The translations under genes were made by a program, and so were the position numbers. Shown here piece by piece: positions 5,294 to 9,523 of a stretch of 9,523 bases of DNA (position 1 is its first letter; every line of letters begins with the position of its first letter). Under the pieces are notes generated by a model. That model had not been told where the DNA came from, ran no database searches, and saw nothing but the letters and a program-made list of their open reading frames with translations. Origin of the DNA: an uncultured Flavobacteriales bacterium (lineage in GTDB: Bacteria > Bacteroidota > Bacteroidia > Flavobacteriales_D > Sanyastnellaceae); contig CALKYI010000370.1 of the NCBI GenBank assembly GCA_938003665.1, positions 1-9,523 on the forward strand, written 5' to 3'.

Positions 5294-8200
5294 GCCATGG
5301 GCTGTACAGATGACGCCGCGTGCAACTACGATGCGTCAGCCGAAGCAAACGACGGCAGCTGCACGTACCCGGGCGATGCCTGTGACGATGGAGACGCCAT
5401 GACCATCAACGATGTGTACGGCGACACCTGCGAGTGCATCGGTGAGGCGGTAGTCGAAGGCTGTACGTCAGGGTCTGCTTGCAATTACAACAGCGCAGCC
5501 AATACGGACGATGGCAGCTGCTTCTTCGTGGGCGACACTTGCGACGATGGGGATGCAAGCACCGGCGGAGATGTGATCGGGGATGACTGCCAATGCGCAG
5601 GGTTTGAGATTGTTTTTGGATGCACGGATTCTACAGCGTGCAATTACGACTCAGCAGCAGAAGAGTCGGATGGCTCATGTGTTTACCCCGGCGATGCCTG
5701 CGACGACGGTTTCAGTAATACCATTGACGATGTATACCAAAGCGACTGTTCATGCAGCGGCACCTTGGTTCCCACGGGTCCTGCGGGGCTTGAGGTGGAA
5801 GAATACGCGACGTCGGAATACGGAACGACCTACCGAGTGTACGCAACATTCGATGCCCCGACCAATGAGCTCATTGCGGTCTACGGAACGGTCAGCGAAG
5901 CGCAAGACGCGCCGTTGAGTGTTGTGACTACGACCAGTTTCTACAACACGGAACTGGGATCGAATTTTGGTGAATTCATCAACCCTTCTTTCTTCGCGGT
6001 TTTCCCTGAAGTGCAATACGACAGCTGGTTTACCATCGGCACGGAGGACACAACCGGCGATGGCGGGGTCAGTTCTGTAGGCATGGAGGCCTACTTGGAT
6101 GGCTTCAACAACGGCAACGGTTTCACCGTGGATACATTCTTGGGGGCATCATGGTTTGTAATTCCCGGCGCCAATGGCGACGCGATCGCAGGCGATGACA
6201 ACAAAGTATTGGTTGCTCAACTGACCACGGACGGTGTGGCCACATTGGTGATGAATTTCCAATACGATGACTTGGAAGGCAACAGCTACAACACAGATGG
6301 TCTGACAATTACGTTCCCAGAAGTTCCTGCGGGCTGCACAGATGCTGCAGCGTGCAACTACGATCCAGAAGCCGAGGTGAACGACGGCACGTGTGCCTAC
6401 CCCGGTGACGCCTGTGACGATGGCGACGCGATGACCATCAACGATGCATACGATGATACCTGCGGGTGTTCTGGTGATGCGGTGGTTGAAGGGTGCACGG
6501 ATGCTGCAGCGTGCAATTACAACCCGGCAGCAAATGTGGAGGACGGGTCGTGTGCCGAATTGGACGAGTGTGGCGTTTGCGGCGGTACCGGCATCCCAGA
6601 AGGTGCTTGTGGCTGCGATGGCAACGGGCCGGATGAGTACTACGATTGCGATGGCAATTGCCTGAACGATACCGACGGTGATGGTGTTTGCGATGAACTG
6701 GAAATTCCCGGTTGCCAGGACGACGCAGCGTGCAACTACAATGCCGATGCCACGGATGATGACGATTCATGCACCTACCCGGACGAACTGTACAACTGCG
6801 ACGGTACTTGTGTCAACGACATCAACGAGAACGGGTTGTGTGATGAATTGGAAATCTTCGGCTGCACATCGGAGACTGCCGACAACTACGACCCCGAGGC
6901 TTTGACGGACAACGGTACGTGCATCTGGTTGGATGGACTGGTTGAGTCGCTGTCGTACGAAGTGTATGCAGAAGACGGCATCTCGGGTCTGACGACCTAC
7001 CGCTTGTACGCCAACTTTGCTTCTGACGATGTAGAAGTGACGGCGGTGTACGGAACAGAGGCGGCCCCCTGGCAGTTGGTTCCATCGACTTCGTTCTACC
7101 AGGATGAGGTGGGTACGCCGTTCGCGAGTGGCATCAACCCGGCCTTCTTCGCCGTGGTGCCATCCCTCGAATTTGATTCTTGGTTGGCCATTGGTGCTGC
7201 ACCAGGCGAAGAAGATCAGTCCAACTCCGTTGGCATGGATGCGTTCACTCCAGCCTTTGAAGCGGGAGGGGCACTGGACGTCAACACGTTCTTAGGCGGT
7301 TCCTTGTTCTTAATTCCGGGTGCGTCGGCGCAGGCAGTGCCTGTGGACGGTAAAGTGCTGTTGGCTCAGGTCACCACAGAGGGTTTGACCGACGCTTTGG
7401 TCAATTTGCAATTGCGTGATGGCAACGACGAATCGTTCGAAGTGACCGGCCTTTCGTTGACCTTCCCTCAAGTCGAGGTCACGGGCGCAGGCTGCACCGA
7501 TCCAAATGCAGACAACTACGATCCAGGTGCGCTTTTGGACGATGGTACATGCGCGTACCCACAGCCCAGTTACGACGGTCTGTCCTACGAGTTGATTGCG
7601 GAAAATCAACCGGAAGCGGGCATGCGCACGTTCCGTGTTTATGCCAATTTCACCAATCCAAACGATCAGCTTACAGCGGTATTCGCCCAGGAGGGCAACC
7701 CCATGAGCATTGCTTCTACCACCAGTTTCTACCAGAATGAAATCGGTGGGGCTTTTGCCAGCGACATCAACCCCTTCGCGGATTTGATTGATCCGGACGT
7801 GGTGTACGACAGCTGGTTCACGATTGGAGGTGATAACAGCGACCTCAACTTGTCTACGGTAGGCACCGACGAAGCTGCTGCAAACTTTGAGATGGGTGGA
7901 GCCTTCGAAGTGAACAATGACTTGGGAGCGAGTTGGTTCGTGCTGCCGGACATGGAACCCTTGGCATTCCCCGATGAGAACGGACAGGTGTTGATTGCTC
8001 AGCTGACCACGACAGGTCAGGTTGACTTGCAGGTGAACTTGCAATACCGTGCACAGAATGGGGAGAACCCGCAGGTGTTGAACGAGACCTTGGTGTTCCC
8101 TGATATCGCTCTCGGGTGCACCGATGAAATGGCGTGCAACTACGACCCTGAAGCCGAGGCTGAGGACGGTACGTGTTTGTACCCAGCTGAATACTACGAT

Positions 8201-8953
8201 TGCGATGGTGATTGCTTGAACGATACGGACGGCGACGGCGTTTGCGATGAACTGGAAGTTCCCGGTTGCACAGATGAAGAGGCGGACAACTACAACGCCG
8301 ATGCCACTGATGACGACGGTTCGTGCGAATTTGAAGGATGTACCTTCCCGACGGCGTGTAACTACGACCCTACGGCAAACACGGACGACGGTTCTTGCAC
8401 GTTCCCTGAGACGTTCTACGATTGCGACGGCAACTGCCTGCAAGACGAAGACGGCGATGGCATCTGTAACCAGCTGGAAGTTCCGGGCTGCACTGATGAA
8501 GAAGCCCAGAACTACGACTCTGAGGCTACAGATGACGACGGTTCGTGCGAATACCCTGGTTGCACCAACCCGGACGCTGAGAACTACGATCCCGGAGCCA
8601 ACGTGGATGACGGGTCTTGCATTGCGGGCGGTTGCACCTATGAGAACGCCTCGAATTATGACGCATTGGCCTCATTCGATGACGGTTCATGCACCTTCGA
8701 GGGCTGCACCGATGAGGCGGCAAGCAACTACTGCCCACTGGCATTGGACGATGATGGTTCATGTGAATACGACGTCTTGGGCTGCACTTATGAGGAGGCG
8801 GCCAACTACAACGCTGAAGCCACCGTGGACGATGGCAGCTGTGAATTGGTGGCCGAGGACAACTGTCCATTCGATGTAGACGGCAATGGTTTGGTCGGCT
8901 CAGGCGACTTGCTGGAATTCCTAGCGGCCTACAGCTACCCCTGCCCGGAATAG
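4838..8953 (+). CDS. C-terminal 1371 residues of the secreted repeat protein, cut off from its start
   Basis: This stretch stays open from the codon after the TAA to the TAG at 8951-8953. The first usable start codon is a TTG at 4838, inside the second module, with no signal peptide and no ribosome-binding site. An independent product from it is therefore unlikely to be real or exported. Contents in order: the rest of module 2, three GCT and three CDDG repeats, module 3, two GCT repeats and one CDDG repeat, a DECGVCGG segment, two GCT repeats alternating with two 24-residue DxDGDG units, module 4, one GCT repeat, module 5, eight GCT repeats with two DxDGDG units, and the dockerin-like tail. 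It has three Lys and six Arg, and none of either in the last 300 residues. The long intact frame argues that the interruption is recent or artefactual. Confidence 0.7.
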   Translation: MIAVYGTVGEAQNAPLSVVTTTSFYNTDLGSNFGEFINPSFFAVFPEVEYDSWFTIGTEDTTGDGGVSSVGMEPYLDGFNNGNGFTVDTFLGASWFVIPGSNGDAIAGDDNKVLVAQLTTDGVVTLVMNFQYDDEAGNSYNTDGLTITFPEVAMGCTDDAACNYDASAEANDGSCTYPGDACDDGDAMTINDVYGDTCECIGEAVVEGCTSGSACNYNSAANTDDGSCFFVGDTCDDGDASTGGDVIGDDCQCAGFEIVFGCTDSTACNYDSAAEESDGSCVYPGDACDDGFSNTIDDVYQSDCSCSGTLVPTGPAGLEVEEYATSEYGTTYRVYATFDAPTNELIAVYGTVSEAQDAPLSVVTTTSFYNTELGSNFGEFINPSFFAVFPEVQYDSWFTIGTEDTTGDGGVSSVGMEAYLDGFNNGNGFTVDTFLGASWFVIPGANGDAIAGDDNKVLVAQLTTDGVATLVMNFQYDDLEGNSYNTDGLTITFPEVPAGCTDAAACNYDPEAEVNDGTCAYPGDACDDGDAMTINDAYDDTCGCSGDAVVEGCTDAAACNYNPAANVEDGSCAELDECGVCGGTGIPEGACGCDGNGPDEYYDCDGNCLNDTDGDGVCDELEIPGCQDDAACNYNADATDDDDSCTYPDELYNCDGTCVNDINENGLCDELEIFGCTSETADNYDPEALTDNGTCIWLDGLVESLSYEVYAEDGISGLTTYRLYANFASDDVEVTAVYGTEAAPWQLVPSTSFYQDEVGTPFASGINPAFFAVVPSLEFDSWLAIGAAPGEEDQSNSVGMDAFTPAFEAGGALDVNTFLGGSLFLIPGASAQAVPVDGKVLLAQVTTEGLTDALVNLQLRDGNDESFEVTGLSLTFPQVEVTGAGCTDPNADNYDPGALLDDGTCAYPQPSYDGLSYELIAENQPEAGMRTFRVYANFTNPNDQLTAVFAQEGNPMSIASTTSFYQNEIGGAFASDINPFADLIDPDVVYDSWFTIGGDNSDLNLSTVGTDEAAANFEMGGAFEVNNDLGASWFVLPDMEPLAFPDENGQVLIAQLTTTGQVDLQVNLQYRAQNGENPQVLNETLVFPDIALGCTDEMACNYDPEAEAEDGTCLYPAEYYDCDGDCLNDTDGDGVCDELEVPGCTDEEADNYNADATDDDGSCEFEGCTFPTACNYDPTANTDDGSCTFPETFYDCDGNCLQDEDGDGICNQLEVPGCTDEEAQNYDSEATDDDGSCEYPGCTNPDAENYDPGANVDDGSCIAGGCTYENASNYDALASFDDGSCTFEGCTDEAASNYCPLALDDDGSCEYDVLGCTYEEAANYNAEATVDDGSCELVAEDNCPFDVDGNGLVGSGDLLEFLAAYSYPCPE
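5300..5788 (+). repeat. Cysteine-rich stalk 2: three GCT and three CDDG repeats
   Basis: GCT repeats start at 5300, 5459 and 5618, again at 159-base spacing, alternating with CDDG repeats in the same order of subtypes as stalk 1 (AMTINDVY, ASTGGDVI, SNTIDDVY). The order of subtypes shows the whole stalk was duplicated with its module, not built up repeat by repeat. Confidence 0.85.
5789..6328 (+). repeat. Large module, copy 3
   Basis: Intact close copy of module 2 (TYRVYATF, YDSWFTIG, GASWFVIPG, KVLVAQLT, TFP). Protein identity with copy 2 is over 90 percent by eye, but third codon positions differ widely. Confidence 0.75.
6332..6940 (+). repeat. Cysteine-rich stalk 3: hybrid of several repeat types
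   Basis: GCT repeats lie at 6332, 6491, 6710 and 6860. One CDDG repeat follows the first. After the second comes a DECGVCGGTGIPEG segment (6563-6625), then a 24-residue DxDGDG unit (6638-6709), another GCT repeat, a second 24-residue unit (6788-6859, with INENG in place of TDGDG) and a last GCT repeat. It starts like stalks 1 and 2 and ends like the C-terminal array, so it looks like a junction between two repeat series. Confidence 0.8.
6941..7477 (+). repeat. Large module, copy 4 (diverged)
   Basis: Recognisable but diverged: TYRLYANF, FDSWLAIG, VGMD, GGSLFLIPG, KVLLAQVT and TFP. The TTG-rich segments of copies 2 and 3 are replaced by AAPGEEDQSN. It stands apart from the 1.03-kb tandem series, which suggests an older duplication. 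Confidence 0.7.
7490..7552 (+). repeat. Single GCT repeat between modules 4 and 5
   Basis: One 21-residue unit with the form GCTD..ADNYDPGA..DDGTC. It is the only spacer of its kind between these two modules. Confidence 0.8.
7568..8110 (+). repeat. Large module, copy 5 (diverged)
   Basis: Landmarks are TFRVYANF, YDSWFTIG, GASWFVLPD, QVLIAQLT and VFP. It is separated from copy 4 only by one GCT repeat and a short linker (AYPQPSYDG), unlike the long cysteine-rich stalks between copies 1 to 3. Confidence 0.7.
8114..8842 (+). repeat. C-terminal array of eight GCT repeats
   Basis: Units start at 8114, 8264, 8336, 8486, 8558, 8630, 8702 and 8780. Several are separated by only three residues (such as EYP or TFE), giving a 72-base (24-residue) period. 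Two 24-residue DxDGDG units (8192-8263 and 8414-8485) are inserted. The unit at 8702 carries an extra third Cys (NYCPLA, codon 8732-8734). This dense acidic array probably forms an extended, calcium-stabilised and disulfide-stabilised rod; that structure is inferred. Confidence 0.85.
8858..8950 (+). other. Dockerin-like C-terminal segment
   Basis: The last 31 residues contain CPFDVDGNGLVGSGDLLEFL and end AAYSYPCPE. The DxDGNGxVxxxDLLxFL pattern is a single dockerin or EF-hand-like calcium loop plus helix, flanked by a Cys pair. Similar ends are common on large secreted proteins of marine Bacteroidota. No typical type IX secretion C-terminal domain is seen, so this segment may be the surface-sorting or docking element. 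Confidence 0.6.
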
Positions 8954-8977
8954 GTCCTGAATAGCGAACTGAACTCG

Positions 8978-9013
8978 AAAAGCACTGGGCGTACCGTCCG
9001 GTGCTTTTTGTTT
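8978..9013 (+). terminator. Rho-independent terminator after the large gene
   Basis: AAAAGCACTGG (8978-8988) pairs with CCGGTGCTTTT (8998-9008) over 11 base pairs, with one T-G wobble and a 9-base loop. The T-run continues to 9009 and, after one G, as TTT. It lies 24 bases past the TAG at 8951-8953 and separates this gene from the transporter. Confidence 0.85.
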
Positions 9014-9073
9014 ATAAGTGGATTGGTGTTCATTTGACACGAAGTCCTAAATTCTGTTCGAAAAACTACCCTT

Positions 9074-9523
9074 ATGCCACGAGAACAAAAACGACTTTCG
9101 TTCTGGCAGATCTGGAACATGAGTTTTGGGTTCCTCGGAATCCAGTTCGGATTTGCGTTGCAAGGCGGCAACATGTCGCGCATTTTTCAGACCCTAGGAG
9201 CCAGTCCGGAAGAATTGCCGGGGCTCTGGATTGCGGCGCCTTTGACGGGGTTGTTGGTGCAGCCGGTCATTGGGCACTGGAGTGATCGTACGTGGAGCCC
9301 GAAATGGGGGAGGCGGCGGCCGTACTTCATGATTGGGGCCATCTTGAGTTCGGCTGCTCTGTTTATTATGCCGCACAGTTCTGCGCTGTGGATGGCCGCC
9401 GGGCTGCTCTGGGTGTTGGATGCGTCCATCAACATCAGCATGGAGCCGTTTCGTGCGCTTGTTGCGGACAAGCTGCCTGAGGACCAGCGCAACTTTGGCT
9501 TTGTCCTCCAGATGTTGATCATT
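9074..9523 (+). CDS. MFS sugar transporter, SLC45/GPH-like, N-terminal part
   Basis: Inner-membrane secondary transporter, probably a proton-coupled importer of a disaccharide or other sugar. The first 150 residues are present and the gene runs off the right edge; a full protein is usually 430-500 residues. After a short polar start (MPREQKRLSF) come hydrophobic segments at about 14-31, 51-67, 84-99 and 104-121. The major facilitator motif A lies between the second and third (GHWSDRTW, then GRRRPYF; about residues 67-85). LGIQFGFALQ, the PLTGLLVQPVIG stretch and DASINISMEPFRALVAD are hallmarks I associate with the SLC45-like branch in Bacteroidota. The substrate cannot be read from this part. 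The ATG at 9074 gives the expected family N-terminus. The gene follows a terminator, so it has its own promoter, which I could not place firmly. Confidence 0.88.
   Translation, partial: MPREQKRLSFWQIWNMSFGFLGIQFGFALQGGNMSRIFQTLGASPEELPGLWIAAPLTGLLVQPVIGHWSDRTWSPKWGRRRPYFMIGAILSSAALFIMPHSSALWMAAGLLWVLDASINISMEPFRALVADKLPEDQRNFGFVLQMLII

Larger units (their letters stand above)
3740..6553 (+). repeat. Tandem ~1.03-kb coding repeat, two full copies and a partial third
   Basis: Copies begin at 3740, 4775 and 5807 (ATSEYGTTYRV in each), giving periods of 1035 and 1032 bases. Each unit is one large module plus a stalk of alternating GCT and CDDG repeats. Copies 2 and 3 are collinear without any indel for 747 bases, until copy 3 leaves the pattern at about 6554 and enters the DECGVCGG segment. 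Copies 1 and 2 differ by a single codon in length. Confidence 0.85.
3653..8953 (+). pseudogene. Giant modular secreted repeat protein, one frame broken by a single internal TAA
   Basis: The two open stretches 3653-4807 and 4811-8953 are in the same frame and join seamlessly across one TAA. Read with Tyr at that codon, the product would be 1766 residues. Its order is: signal peptide (1-19, cleavage ALA|D); then three tandem units, each a ~180-residue module followed by cysteine-rich repeats; a DECGVCGG segment; two more modules; a terminal array of two-cysteine repeats; and a dockerin-like end. I count 19 GCT...DDGSC repeats, seven CDDG repeats and four DxDGDG repeats. Only 13 Lys or Arg residues occur in the whole product, so it is very acidic. 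The likely location is the cell surface or outside the cell. Adhesion, matrix or calcium-binding scaffold roles are plausible by repeat type but unproven. It may be a true recent pseudogene or an intact gene with a base-call error. Confidence 0.75.

Noticed and set aside
7310..8443. A 377-codon open frame on the minus strand
   Set aside because: It mirrors the repeat-rich plus-strand gene, where repeated codon patterns leave the antisense free of stops. Its translation has no recognisable domain or start signals.
4268..8842. CRISPR or noncoding satellite array suggested by the many short repeats
   Set aside because: The repeats are in frame, conserved as protein and variable at third positions, with no constant DNA repeat or unique spacers.
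9034..9056. TTGACA (9034-9039) and TAAATTCTG (9048-9056) as a promoter for the transporter
   Set aside because: The spacing between them is far too short for a sigma-70-type pair, and the second element has one extra base relative to TAnnTTTG. The transporter promoter stays unplaced.
8954..9073. A small gene or RNA in the 120-base gap after the large gene
   Set aside because: Apart from the terminator I see no coding potential or RNA-like structure there.
9001..9480. Short plus-strand frames at 9001-9285 and 9292-9480
   Set aside because: Both are out-of-frame shadows of the transporter gene, whose own frame stays open to the window edge with clear MFS motifs.

Overview
The window looks like a piece of a Bacteroidota chromosome, most likely a marine Flavobacteriales-type lineage. 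The reasons are a huge secreted protein built from GCTD...ACNY...DDGSC repeats with a dockerin-like C-terminus (a style common in that group), a perfect TAnnTTTG -7 box before fbaA, no obvious Shine-Dalgarno sequences, and an SLC45-like sugar transporter. This placement rests on family recall, not on a search. All genes found lie on the plus strand.

Layout. Bases 1-305 are the C-terminal end of peptide deformylase. It overlaps by ATGA a small TPR-type putative lipoprotein (302-793). A 75-base gap carries a strong interrupted dyad and a Bacteroidota-type -7 box. Next come class IIA fructose-bisphosphate aldolase (869-1939) and, 5 bases later, glucose-6-phosphate isomerase (1945-3558), a compact glycolysis/gluconeogenesis pair. 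After a 94-base gap lies a 5.3-kb reading frame (3653-8953) for an extracellular modular protein. A Rho-independent terminator (8978-9013) closes it, and the N-terminal 150 residues of an MFS sugar transporter (9074 onward) run off the end.

The large gene is the centre of interest. It encodes a signal peptide, five copies of a ~180-residue module that I cannot assign to a named family, 19 copies of a 21-residue two-cysteine repeat, seven CDDG-type repeats, four 24-residue DxDGDG repeats and a dockerin-like end. One in-frame TAA (4808-4810) interrupts it exactly where the four other module copies have a Tyr codon (TAC or TAT). The frame is otherwise open for 1380 codons downstream, so this is either a very recent nonsense mutation or a sequence error. 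The first three module/repeat units form a ~1.03-kb tandem repeat whose copies are nearly identical as protein but heavily diverged at synonymous sites. The protein is almost devoid of Lys and Arg.

Functionally, the left half is housekeeping (N-terminal protein maturation, central sugar metabolism), the middle is a surface or secreted structural/adhesive protein of unknown role, and the right edge is sugar uptake. I see no RNA genes, mobile elements or CRISPR array, and no evidence for a multi-gene novel system.
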